Part shown: positions 17,064 to 25,369 of the stretch, piece by piece
Numbering within the stretch: position 1 is the stretch's first letter
Layout: every line of letters begins with the position of its first letter
Assembly (NCBI GenBank): GCA_019636335.1
Contig: JAHBXR010000030.1
Location: forward strand, 1-60,952
Direction of reading: 5' to 3'
Length of the DNA stretch: 60,952 nt
Origin: Pirellulales bacterium
GTDB taxonomy: Bacteria; Planctomycetota; Planctomycetia; Pirellulales; JAEUIK01
Translations under genes and position numbers: made by a program
Notes under the pieces: model-generated
What the model saw: only the letters and a program-made list of their open reading frames with translations
The model's database searches: none
Told to the model about the DNA's origin: nothing

Positions 17064-17579
17064 AGAAGTGCCTGTTCCGGAGCACGACGATCAACCACCG
17101 GCGAACGCCCTGAGATCCGCCGGCGCGCTGTAGGCCAGGTACTCCGTACCTGGCACTTCGTGACGCGGCTGGCGACTGAGAAGCGTTTCCTGGCCGGGAA
17201 ACGTTCCTGACTCGACTTGTCGCGTCGTTCGCCTTGCTCTGTCAGGTACGGAGTACCTGACCTACGAGGCGCGAAGTGCCCATGCTGGAGAGTACCTGTA
17301 AGACGTGCTCTCCATTGATTGCAATCGTATCTAACCCGTTTGTCAAGCAATAATTGCGATGACGGCGGCCGCGTCCTCGTCCCGCTCGCCGCGCGGGTGC
17401 TTGTGGGGGCTGCTAGCAGCTCGCATGGCTGGCCTTGTCCGGGGAAACCGATTTCGCGACACTACCGCCCCCAATGCCCAGGGCCCCGGACGGCCGAAAA
17501 CCACTTCTGGCATTGGTCTTTTGCTGGTCACGTTCGTCTTGCTGTTCCGCGCTGACAGGCGTTCCGAGAACCTTTATCG
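17064..17579. other. Non-coding stretch with a family B repeat
   Basis: Apart from the repeat at 17129-17265 nothing recognisable is present. The open frames here have no family resemblance. Bases 17290-17350 are AT-richer (ATTGATTGCAATCG, TGTCAAGCAATAATTG) and could hold a promoter, but no good pair of boxes was found. Confidence 0.4.
17129..17265. repeat. Palindrome-ended repeat, family B, single copy
   Basis: The left end GTAGGCCAGGTACTCCGTACCTGGCA and the right end GTCAGGTACGGAGTACCTGACCTAC are inverted copies of each other and each folds into a hairpin. A third hairpin, CGTTTCC/GGGAAACG, lies in the middle. The ends match those of the 303-bp units, but no family A element is nested here. 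Confidence 0.8.
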
Positions 17580-18275
17580 ATGCTGCGCTCCTTCGCAACC
17601 CGAAGCGTCAGCGAGGGGATCCTCGTGGCGGCTTGGCTGGCCTCGCTCGCCGGCTGCGCCTGGAATCCGCCCCCAGATCATGTGCCGATCGCCAATCAGA
17701 CGCTGGTGCCGGTCAGCAATCCCGACTTTGCCTGGGACCAGATCGTCGACGTCGTGGACGATTATTTCGAGATCCAGCGCGAGGACCGCGTCCGCCAAGT
17801 GGGCGATGTCATCACCGAGGGGCGGATCAACACCTTCCCCGTCGTGGGGGCGACCTATTTCGAGCCGTGGCGGAAGGACTCGGTCGGCTCGTACGAGCGG
17901 ACGCTGGCCACGCTGCAGACGATCCGCCGCTTTGCGATCGTGCGGGTCATTCCCGCGCCGCAGGGCTATGTGGTCGACGTAGCGGTGTTCAAAGAACTCG
18001 AGGACCTGAAGCGGCCCGAGCATTCGACGGCGGGCATGGCGAGCTTCCGCAACGACAGTGCGCCGCAGGGCTTCAGCGAGCCGGTGGGGATGCAGCCGAC
18101 GGAGTTGGGGTGGATCCCGCTGGGGCGCGATCCGGCCCTCGAGCAACGGATCTTAGAAAAGATCAACGCGCGACTCGGTGGCCAGGGGTGCCAGTCGCCT
18201 GGCGGCTGGTGGGGTGGAGCGCCGGAGATCTGGGGCGGACCGCCCGTGCCCGAAGAGATGCCGGCGCCGTATTAA
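17580..18275 (+). CDS. Putative lipoprotein
   Basis: A 231-residue protein with a lipobox: the hydrophobic run ILVAAWLASLAGC ends in Cys26, so it is probably lipid-anchored and exported. The mature part is globular with a conserved-looking centre (DQIVDVVDDYFEIQREDRV, ITEGRINTFPVVGATYFEPW) and a Gly/Pro/Trp-rich tail. The pattern VVDDYFEI...EGRI...P is seen, as far as I recall, in planctomycete lipoproteins of unknown function. Residues 5-12 (FATRSVSEG) come from CGCAACCCGAAGCGTCAGCGAGGGG, which looks like a dispersed planctomycete repeat, so the n-region of the signal peptide may be repeat-derived. No operon partner is evident. Confidence 0.75.
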   Translation: MLRSFATRSVSEGILVAAWLASLAGCAWNPPPDHVPIANQTLVPVSNPDFAWDQIVDVVDDYFEIQREDRVRQVGDVITEGRINTFPVVGATYFEPWRKDSVGSYERTLATLQTIRRFAIVRVIPAPQGYVVDVAVFKELEDLKRPEHSTAGMASFRNDSAPQGFSEPVGMQPTELGWIPLGRDPALEQRILEKINARLGGQGCQSPGGWWGGAPEIWGGPPVPEEMPAPY

Positions 18276-18338
18276 CAAATGGCGTTACGGCCAAGCCTCG
18301 TCTCGTGCCCGAGTTCTTCGATTGATGTCGAGTCGAGC

Positions 18339-18516
18339 TCTGGGTGCCACTGGCTTTGCCAGTGTGATCCGGGTGATTGGTTGTCTTTTCCGAGAAGAGT
18401 CGAGCGACGCTCGAGATCGCCCCTTCTGGGGCTATCAGGAAGGCGTCAGCTCGGATATTTCCCGCTGGTTGCTGTGCTCGAGTCGAAGAGCACTGGCAGA
18501 GCCAGTGGCACCCAGA
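18339..18516. repeat. Palindrome-ended repeat, family A, single copy
   Basis: Begins TCTGGGTGCCACTGGC and ends GCCAGTGGCACCCAGA, with hairpins at both ends. It sits between the lipoprotein and the convergent histidine-kinase gene, where it could also stop transcription. Confidence 0.8.
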
Positions 18517-18564
18517 TGAGCCGATCGATTGCCGAGGGCTTGGCAACATCTGCGTGAGGCATCG

Positions 18565-19404
18565 TTAGCCGGTGTTTTGATCGGCGGATGTTGGGGGTGT
18601 GGCGAGGCCCTCGACGGTGGGGAAACGGGGAGCCGGGCGAGGCGGCGTGGCTTCGAGCACCGGTAGCTTGAGCGTGAAGGCGGTGCCCTTGCCGACGGTG
18701 CTTTCGACGCGAATCTTGCCGTGATGGGCCTCGATGATTTCGCGGCACATGGAGAGCCCCAGGCCGGTGCCCCCCTTGCCGCTGGCATCCGGCCCGCTCT
18801 TGGTGGTGAAGTACGGGTCGAAGATCTTGTGCAGCGTCTCGGGCGGCATGCCGCAGCCGGTATCGCGGACGACGAGATCGACCATGTTCGCGTCGGCGTC
18901 GTGCCGCAGCTTGATGATGACGCGTCCGCCGCTGGGCATGGCCTGCCGGGCATTGATGAGCAGGTTGACCAGGATCTGCTGAATCTGGTTGCCGTTGGCC
19001 AGCACCTTGGGCACGGGTTCGAGCTGCGTGTCGACGGCGATCTTGTACTTGGTCATCTCGCGTTCGAGCAGCACGAGCGAGTCCTCGACGATGCGGACCA
19101 GATCGGTCGGCTCGAAGGACGTCGAGCGATTGCGGGCCATGCCGAGGATGCCGGTCGTGAGCTTGGCCGCGCGCTGGCCGGCGGCGTGAATTTTTTCGAA
19201 GGCCTTGTCGCGCGTGGCGGCGTCGCGATGGCGCATGCCCATCTTGGCGTAGTTGATGATGGTGGTAAGCACGTTGTTGAACTCGTGCGTGGTGGTGCCC
19301 ACCAGCTCGCCCAGGGCGGTCAAGCGCTGCGCATGGGCGAGACGCTCTTTGAGGACCGCGACTTGTTCTTCGAGACTCAAGCGATCGACGTCTCCGCCTG
19401 ACAT
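18565..19404 (-). CDS. Soluble sensor histidine kinase
   Basis: A 279-residue histidine kinase without membrane segments or an obvious sensor domain. After a short coiled coil (LEEQVAVLKERLAHAQR) comes the phospho-acceptor box with His40 (HEFNNVLTTIINYAKM), then the ATPase domain: N box NLLINARQAM, G1 DTGCGMP, F box FDPYFTTK and G2 GKGGTGLGLS. The start at 19404 (MSGGDVDRL) was preferred to the upstream 19485 because the extra residues look like read-through. No response regulator is adjacent, so it is an orphan kinase whose partner and signal are unknown. Confidence 0.9.
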   Translation of the reverse strand: MSGGDVDRLSLEEQVAVLKERLAHAQRLTALGELVGTTTHEFNNVLTTIINYAKMGMRHRDAATRDKAFEKIHAAGQRAAKLTTGILGMARNRSTSFEPTDLVRIVEDSLVLLEREMTKYKIAVDTQLEPVPKVLANGNQIQQILVNLLINARQAMPSGGRVIIKLRHDADANMVDLVVRDTGCGMPPETLHKIFDPYFTTKSGPDASGKGGTGLGLSMCREIIEAHHGKIRVESTVGKGTAFTLKLPVLEATPPRPAPRFPTVEGLATPPTSADQNTG

Positions 19405-19598
19405 GCAACCGTTCTCCACCTGCGTTGGCCGTCGACAAACCCGGCGTCGAGAAAACCACCCACTCCGCGCAACCTTCCGCGACACGGCCGGTCTCGCTCG
19501 CTTGCCTGTCGGCTGTCACTTAACTCTTGCGCGTGCCCCTTGTTATCGAGACATGGTCGTATCGTCGAAGCAGCGTGGGCGACTGCAACGGAGGTGGC

Positions 19599-19604
19599 TA
19601 TAAT
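19599..19604 (+). promoter_or_regulatory. Candidate -10 box before the 86-residue gene
   Basis: A perfect TATAAT stands 65 bases before the ATG at 19669, with TG four bases upstream of the box but no convincing -35 element. Confidence 0.3.
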
Positions 19605-19668
19605 CCCGGCAACTGGTCTGCTAGCGCGGACCTGACGGCAGGGAAGTCGTTCAATTGGAGAAGCTAGG

Positions 19669-19929
19669 ATGCACACGGTGGATCTGCTCGAACGAGCGCT
19701 GGCCCTAGCCGAGCGACTAGGGTATCGGGTGCGACAAGAGTGGTTGGGGGGGAGCGGCGGCGGCGCCTGCGAGCTGCGTGGCCAGAAGTGGCTTTTTATC
19801 GACTTGGCGGTGGGGCCCGAGGAACACCTCGCGATGGTGCTCGAGGCGCTGCGGGTCGATCCGCAAGCGCTGAGTCAGGCGCCCGACCCGGTGATTACCC
19901 AGGCTTTGGGGTTGCGCAAGTCTGCTTGA
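19669..19929 (+). CDS. Small hypothetical protein (86 residues)
   Basis: Not assigned to a family. The protein is soluble, with an amphipathic start (DLLERALALAERLGYRVRQE), a Gly-rich turn (LGGSGGGACELRGQKWLFID) and a helical end. The ordered secondary-structure pattern, a good ribosome-binding site (GGAG eight bases before the ATG) and a TATAAT upstream support a real gene. It is transcribed away from the histidine kinase. Confidence 0.65.
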   Translation: MHTVDLLERALALAERLGYRVRQEWLGGSGGGACELRGQKWLFIDLAVGPEEHLAMVLEALRVDPQALSQAPDPVITQALGLRKSA

Positions 19930-19953
19930 ATCTCGAGTCGAACTTTGGAAGGA

Positions 19954-20139
19954 TTTCAACGCAAAGACGCGAAGGTGCAAAGACGCAAAGGGAAGACATT
20001 GTTCTTCTTTGTGTCGTAGGTCGTTGTGGTGATACGACGCTGAAGGATTACCACAAGCACTACGAACTCTTATCAGGTGTAAAATCCCTAACGGATAAAA
20101 CTCTTTGCGTCTCTGCGTCTTCGCGCCTTTGCGTTGAAA
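19954..20139. repeat. Inverted-repeat element, family C (186 bp)
   Basis: The left end TTTCAACGCAAAGACGCGAA and the right end (GTCTTCGCGCCTTTGCGTTGAAA) are inverted copies over about 38 bases with some mismatches, flanking an AT-richer core. Each arm also has an internal short periodicity (GCAAAGACGC). Similar ACGCAAAGGCGCGAAGACGC sequences are, from memory, scattered in many bacterial genomes; it contains no gene. Confidence 0.75.
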
Positions 20140-20158
20140 AGCTCGTCGGGTTGGGTTG

Positions 20159-21514
20159 CTAGTCGCGGACGACGGGGATGACTCGGGTGCCGTCGGTGAG
20201 GGTCGTCTCGGGGGCCAGCACGACGAGATCGTCGATCTCGATTCCCTGGGTGATTTCGACGCGTTGGTCGTTCATCAGCCCGACGCTCACCGGCTGCAGG
20301 CGCGCGACGCCATTGCGAATGACGTAAAGTTGCCAGCCATCGTCCGCGCCGCGAAAGAGGGCCGAGCGGGGGACGACGAGCGCCTCGGGCTTCGAACGCG
20401 TGAAGATCCGCGCGTCGAGCCGATAGCCGACCCCCAGCCCACGTTCGCTCCGCAGCCGTTGGAGATCCTCGGGTAGAAACTGCACGATCACGCGGACGCG
20501 CTGCTGTTCGACCCCCAGCGAGCTGACCTTGGTGAAGCCGGCGGGGTAGATCGTCTTGACCGTGCCGTGCGCCGTGGGCTTGCCGACGGCGGGTCCCATG
20601 AATTCGACCGTGTCTCCCTCCTTGATGTTCACCACGTCCTGGCTGAGCACGTCGACCTCGACCTCGAGTTGGCTCAGGTCGCCGATCGAGACGAGCACGG
20701 TGCCCGCCGCCACGGGGCGTTCGTTCGTCACGTGGCGTTCGAGGATGGTGCCGCTGACGGGGCTGGCCATGACCGAGCGTTGCTTGTCCTGCTCGACCTG
20801 CTGCAGCTTGATCTCGGCCTCGAGCTTTTGGCGTTCGAGTACGTCGCCGCTCAGTCGCTTGCGATCGATGTATTGCCGGGCCATGGTGGGGGTGAGGGCC
20901 GTGGCGGCCTGCATGGCCTCCATCGCACGGAGCGTGAGATTGTCCTGCTTGTACTCGACGTTGCGCTCGACGAACTGCGTCTGCGCCTGGTCGAGTTCCT
21001 CGGCGCTCTTGACGTTCTGCTCGGCCAGCTTTTGGACGCGGCCGAGATTCTTTTCGGCGTAGCCGAGCCGGGCCTCGCCCGCTTTGAGCCGTTCGGTTGC
21101 GGCCTCGACGGTGCGGTCCATCGACTCGACGAACTGCTTCGTCTGCGCGAGGGTCGTTTCCTCGACGCTGATATCGTTGTTCTCGCGGAGCGAGGCATCG
21201 AGCCGCGAGACGGCGGCTTCGGCGGCGGCGACGTCGAGCTCGACATCCTTGGGGACGAGCTGCGCCACTAACTGCCCCTGGGAGACCGGCATCCCCTCGG
21301 TCAACTCGATGGGGAGAATTCGCCCGTCGAAGGGCATGGTGATCTCGTAGACCGTGGGCAGGCGCGTCTTGGCCTGCTCGTCGACGAACTCGGCGATCTT
21401 GTCGACTTGGGCGCGAGCGGCCTCGACGGGCACCCCGGTCGACAACCGGCTGAAGGCAAATCCACCGATCGCCAGCAGGATAACCACGGCAGCCAGGATG
21501 ATGATGCGTTTCAT
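20159..21514 (-). CDS. HlyD/MacA-type periplasmic adaptor of an efflux system
   Basis: A 451-residue membrane-fusion protein that would link the inner-membrane ABC transporter encoded just upstream to an outer channel or substrate. An N-terminal anchor (about 5-22, IILAAVVILLAIGGFAF) is followed by a lipoyl/barrel-sandwich half (MPFDGRILPIELTEGMPVSQ), a long coiled coil (about 95-235) and the second half with SPVSGTILERHVTNERPVAA, then beta-barrel domains. The ATG at 21514, with GAGAGG upstream, was chosen over a TTG at 21529. The gene lies 31 bases after the permease gene and completes the operon ATPase-permease-adaptor. Confidence 0.88.
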   Translation of the reverse strand: MKRIIILAAVVILLAIGGFAFSRLSTGVPVEAARAQVDKIAEFVDEQAKTRLPTVYEITMPFDGRILPIELTEGMPVSQGQLVAQLVPKDVELDVAAAEAAVSRLDASLRENNDISVEETTLAQTKQFVESMDRTVEAATERLKAGEARLGYAEKNLGRVQKLAEQNVKSAEELDQAQTQFVERNVEYKQDNLTLRAMEAMQAATALTPTMARQYIDRKRLSGDVLERQKLEAEIKLQQVEQDKQRSVMASPVSGTILERHVTNERPVAAGTVLVSIGDLSQLEVEVDVLSQDVVNIKEGDTVEFMGPAVGKPTAHGTVKTIYPAGFTKVSSLGVEQQRVRVIVQFLPEDLQRLRSERGLGVGYRLDARIFTRSKPEALVVPRSALFRGADDGWQLYVIRNGVARLQPVSVGLMNDQRVEITQGIEIDDLVVLAPETTLTDGTRVIPVVRD

Positions 21515-21545
21515 AGCCTCTCGCTCCAAAGACGGTTCTCGGCCG

Positions 21546-23924
21546 TCACTCCTTCATCTGCAAGGCCTCGACGCAGTCCAGGCGGTTGATTGACCGTTGG
21601 ACGAACACGTGCGCCAGCGACCCGAAAAAGATGCTCAACAGCATGGTCCACAGGATGGCCGTGGGCGGAAATACCATGGGAATGCGCAACAACTCATTAT
21701 TGTACGCCAGGACCATGGCGAAGGTGATCGCGTAGCCGAGCGGGAAGCCGAGGAGCGTGCCGGCCAGGTTCACGAGCAGACTTTCGCGGAAGAAATAGCC
21801 GCCGATCTGCCACTCGCCGTACCCCAAGACGCGCAAGGTGGCTACTTCGCGTTGCCGCTCGGCCAGGTTGATCAGCGAGGCATTCAGAATGCTGCCGAAG
21901 AAGATCACGCCGGCGAAGAGGACCAGCATCGAGATCATCACCTGCAGGTTCTTGAGCACGGTGTTCTGCAGGTTCTCGATCAGGTCGCTGCGCACGTTGA
22001 CGGCCTCGACGGCGGGCAATTGCTTGAGCGCGGCAAAGAGTTCCGCACGGGCAGCGCGGTTCGACTGCGTCTTGAGCTGCACGCCGCTCGTGGCCGACTC
22101 TTCGTAGACAAGGTGGCTCAGGTAGTTGATGTCGGCGTAGACGTTGAGTCCCATGAAGGTGTCGGTGATCTGCACGACGGGGACCTGGCGCGGAATGCGC
22201 AAGCCCTGGATCGGGCGCACGGTGACCATGTCGCCGGGCTTCAGACCGAGCAACTCGGCCATCTTGCGGCTCATCGTCAGCCCTACCTCGGGCACGCGTA
22301 GAGGGCGGCCCTCGCCGTCGCGCGGCACGGTGAGCTGAGCGCCCGGCGTCAAGCCGCGGACCGCTCCGAGACGTTGTCGCGGTCCGTTCTCGAACATGCA
22401 CGACACGCTGAACACGGGTTCGGCATCGTCGACGCCCGGCAGACGGCGCGCCTCGCGCAGGGCATCGATCGACTGTGCCTCTTTGAACGTAAGGTCGACG
22501 TCGCTGCGCAAGAGTTGCCGGAACTCGATATCGACCAGCTCGAACGTCGCCGCGACGAGACAGAAGCCACAGACGAGCAGGCTCGATCCCATGGCGGCGG
22601 CAAAGAGCCCCACGCCCGTGCGGACGCGGTTGCGTACGACGCTGCGCAGCACCATGCGCCAGTCGAAGGTCAGCCGGTTCCAGAACCAGGTGAAGCGTTC
22701 GAGCAGAATGGCGCCTCCCTGGCGGGGAGGTTTGGAACGCATGGCCTCGGCCGGTTGCAGACGCAGCACGTGACGGGTGCCCTGCAAGGTGCCCAGCATG
22801 GCGAACGTGAGGCTGATCGCCACGGCGCCGAAATAGGTCCAGGGATAGATGCGATTAGGCAACTCGGGAAACTCGTAGAACTGGCGGTACATGCCGGTGA
22901 CGAACGAGGCGAACCAATAGCCCAGCCCGCACCCGATGAGTCCGCCGATGAGCCCCACGACGAGTCCGAAGCGGAGGAAGTGCAACATGATCGTCGCGCT
23001 CGAATAGCCCAGCGCCTTGAAGGTGCCGAGCACGATACGTTGCTGCTCGGTGAGTCGTGTCATGAGGACGTTGAGCACGAGGGCGGCCACGGTGAGAAAG
23101 ATCAGGGGCATCACCGAGCCGAAGGTGCCGAGCCCCTGGATCTCGTTGCTGAGGTACATGTTCGACGACTGGTCCTTGAGCGAGACCGTGTTGAACACGC
23201 CGTACGGGGCCAGGGCCAGCTCGAGCCGGCGCAGCGTTTCGCGCGGGCGTGCGCGGGCCTCGGGGGTCAGAACGCCGACCACTTGATTCGCGGCGCCGTC
23301 GAAGTCGAAGACTTCTTCGGCGTAACTTTGCTTGAGATAGAAGACGCCGAAATGCTCGGGATCGGGAATGAACGTGCCCGGCCCCAGCATATAGACGAAC
23401 TCGCTGCTGATGGCGGTGCCGACGACGAACAGGTCTTGCCGACGGTTGTTGAGCAGCAGGTGGATCCAACTGCCGGGATGCAGATTGTGAACGCGGGCAA
23501 AGGCCTCGCTGACGATCACCTCGTTGTCGCGGTTGTCGGTGAAGTAGCTGCCGCGGCGCAGCACGATGTCGTTGATCACCGCCCGCGGCCGATCGGGGAG
23601 CGAAAGGACCAGGCCGTTGACCGGCTCGAGGACGCGCGGCACGTCGGCGGTGGCGAAGAACTGGATCCGCGGTCGAAACTCGCTCACGCCGGGGATCTCG
23701 CCCAGCGACGTCAGGTCGGCGAGGGGTACTTTCTTCAAATCGATCCAGAAGTCGGCCATGCGGCATTGCGCGTAGTAGACGCGTTTGGCATCGCTGAGGT
23801 TCTGATAGGCGGAGCGCGTGGTGACAAGATAGGCGACGCCGACGGCGATGATGCTACCAATGGCCAGGAGCAGGCCTGCCGAATGCCGCAGCTCGCGCCG
23901 GAGCTTGACGTCCAGGACACTCAC
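21546..23924 (-). CDS. ABC transporter permease with two FtsX/MacB-type domains
   Basis: A 792-residue inner-membrane protein. The N-terminal helix (about 17-37, GLLLAIGSIIAVGVAYLVTT) precedes a large periplasmic domain, then three helices (about 270-390); a second membrane helix near 435-465 starts another periplasmic domain (LPGVDDAEPVFSVSCMFENG), and three more helices close the protein. This duplicated FtsX layout is typical of LolCE/DevC-like exporters. It starts with GTG at 23924, overlapping the ATPase stop by four bases (GTGA), which suggests translational coupling. The cargo is not predictable from sequence. Confidence 0.9.
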   Translation of the reverse strand: MSVLDVKLRRELRHSAGLLLAIGSIIAVGVAYLVTTRSAYQNLSDAKRVYYAQCRMADFWIDLKKVPLADLTSLGEIPGVSEFRPRIQFFATADVPRVLEPVNGLVLSLPDRPRAVINDIVLRRGSYFTDNRDNEVIVSEAFARVHNLHPGSWIHLLLNNRRQDLFVVGTAISSEFVYMLGPGTFIPDPEHFGVFYLKQSYAEEVFDFDGAANQVVGVLTPEARARPRETLRRLELALAPYGVFNTVSLKDQSSNMYLSNEIQGLGTFGSVMPLIFLTVAALVLNVLMTRLTEQQRIVLGTFKALGYSSATIMLHFLRFGLVVGLIGGLIGCGLGYWFASFVTGMYRQFYEFPELPNRIYPWTYFGAVAISLTFAMLGTLQGTRHVLRLQPAEAMRSKPPRQGGAILLERFTWFWNRLTFDWRMVLRSVVRNRVRTGVGLFAAAMGSSLLVCGFCLVAATFELVDIEFRQLLRSDVDLTFKEAQSIDALREARRLPGVDDAEPVFSVSCMFENGPRQRLGAVRGLTPGAQLTVPRDGEGRPLRVPEVGLTMSRKMAELLGLKPGDMVTVRPIQGLRIPRQVPVVQITDTFMGLNVYADINYLSHLVYEESATSGVQLKTQSNRAARAELFAALKQLPAVEAVNVRSDLIENLQNTVLKNLQVMISMLVLFAGVIFFGSILNASLINLAERQREVATLRVLGYGEWQIGGYFFRESLLVNLAGTLLGFPLGYAITFAMVLAYNNELLRIPMVFPPTAILWTMLLSIFFGSLAHVFVQRSINRLDCVEALQMKE

Positions 23925-24682
23925 CAGTCGACCTCCTCGGCCGAGGAGGGAGTCTCGTTGACGGTGATGTCGTGGATCTCGCCTGAGCTGATGCGCACCA
24001 CCCGATCGGCCATGTGGGCAATGGCCACGTTGTGCGTGATGACGATGACGGTCTTGTTGAGCTTGCGGCGCAGGTCGGCCAACAGCGCCAGCACCATCTT
24101 GCCGGTGCGCACGTCGAGCGAGCCGGTCGGCTCGTCGCAGAGGAGCAGTTCGGGATTCTTCGCCACGGCGCGAGCAATGGCCACGCGTTGTTGCTCGCCG
24201 CCGGACATCTGTGACGGGAAGTGATCGCTGCGTTTCGCCAGATCGACCAGGTGCAGCGCTTCGTCGACGTCGAGTGGCGCGCGGGCGATCTCGGTCGAGA
24301 CCATCACGTTCTCGCGCGCGGTCAGCGTCGGCACGAGATTGAAGAACTGAAAGACGAACCCGATGGTGTCGCGGCGGTAGCGGGTCAACTCGCGCGGCGA
24401 GAGGTTGGCCAGGTCCTGGCCGCGAAACCAGACGTGTCCGCTGGTGGGGGTGTCGAGTCCGCCGAGGATGTTGAGCAGGGTGGACTTGCCCGAGCCGCTC
24501 GGACCGAGCAGGACGAGCAGTTCGCCTTCGTAGATGTCGAGCGTGGCGTGCTTGAGGGCTTTCACCTCGACCTCGCCCATGCGGAAGGTCTTGGAGACGT
24601 TTTCGAGGCGCAGCAGGATGCCTGGCGAGGAATGCGACCCGGCCGGGGATGCGGCGGGAGACTCTGGAGCGGGGCTATCCAT
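23921..24682 (-). CDS. ABC transporter ATP-binding protein (MacB/LolD type)
   Basis: The 253-residue ATPase subunit that powers the adjacent permease. It shows Walker A GPSGSGKST (60-68), Q-loop FVFQFFNLVPTLT, signature MSGGEQQRVAIARA, Walker B LLLCDEPTGSLD and the H-loop VIVITHNVAIA. The first 20 residues are a Ser/Pro/Ala-rich extension not needed by the family; the ATG at 24682 is the first in frame and the extension may be genuine or a sign that a downstream start is used. First gene of the three-gene efflux operon. Confidence 0.93.
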   Translation of the reverse strand: MDSPAPESPAASPAGSHSSPGILLRLENVSKTFRMGEVEVKALKHATLDIYEGELLVLLGPSGSGKSTLLNILGGLDTPTSGHVWFRGQDLANLSPRELTRYRRDTIGFVFQFFNLVPTLTARENVMVSTEIARAPLDVDEALHLVDLAKRSDHFPSQMSGGEQQRVAIARAVAKNPELLLCDEPTGSLDVRTGKMVLALLADLRRKLNKTVIVITHNVAIAHMADRVVRISSGEIHDITVNETPSSAEEVDW

Positions 24683-24887
24683 CGAGGTGGGCAGCGTGGA
24701 TGGCAGCGGGACGGTTGGTGGAATATCTAGGCTATTCTACTCTGCGAGCGGGGGGACTGCCGGGATGAATTGTGCCTCTTTAAGCCCCGTTTTTGGTGGA
24801 TTCCTTTCGGAGCGCTGGTTCCGAGACGGGGATTACCCGTGTGCCGGCAATTCAGCAAACGTGCAAGATGGGGTTTAGAATGCGGGA

Positions 24888-25211
24888 ATGGACGAGAACC
24901 CATACCAACCGCCCGTGGCACCAGGAACCGAGGAAGCAACGAGGACCGTTCGGTCGGGGTTTGGATGGCAGGTAATCGGATTGCTGCTTTACATCGTCGC
25001 GATGCTTTCCTGTTGCCTGTCGACCCCTCTCTTGCTGGTGCCATTTCTTCTCGCTTTCAACCCTGTGCGGGATACGAGATTCGTATTCTGGCCGAGCATA
25101 GTTTTCGGGGTCGTGTTCGCGCTAGTAGGAGCGGCACTGCTGTGGGAGGGCTATAGAATTCGTCGCGTAACGGTGCCGGAGGCGGATGACGAGTCAGCAA
25201 CACCGAGTTAG
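24888..25211 (+). CDS. Small membrane protein with planctomycete-type DENPYQPP start
   Basis: A 107-residue protein with two membrane helices (about 25-55, VIGLLLYIVAMLSCCLSTPL, and 66-90, PSIVFGVVFALVGAALLWEG) and charged ends. Proteins beginning with (D)NPY-x-P are, to my knowledge, frequent in planctomycetes and mostly uncharacterised. It runs divergently from the ABC operon. No function can be assigned. Confidence 0.75.
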   Translation: MDENPYQPPVAPGTEEATRTVRSGFGWQVIGLLLYIVAMLSCCLSTPLLLVPFLLAFNPVRDTRFVFWPSIVFGVVFALVGAALLWEGYRIRRVTVPEADDESATPS

Positions 25212-25324
25212 GAAACAACCCACCGGATGCAGCGGCGGGGCAGTTCTTAGGCAAGCCCCCCAGTAACACCAACCCAGAACACACCCGTTTTTCCCGTTTC
25301 TAGGACGAGCCGGGATAGGCCCCC

Positions 25325-25334
25325 TATACTGAGC
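25325..25334 (+). promoter_or_regulatory. Candidate -10 box of the PQQ-propeller gene
   Basis: TATACTGAGC, 36 bases before the ATG at 25370, shares nine of ten bases with CATACTGAGC at 52-61 in front of the cytochrome/WD40 gene. No clear -35 box is seen. Confidence 0.3.
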
Positions 25335-25369
25335 AAGGTCTCGTTCGAGTTCTTGGAGTTGCCACGGCT

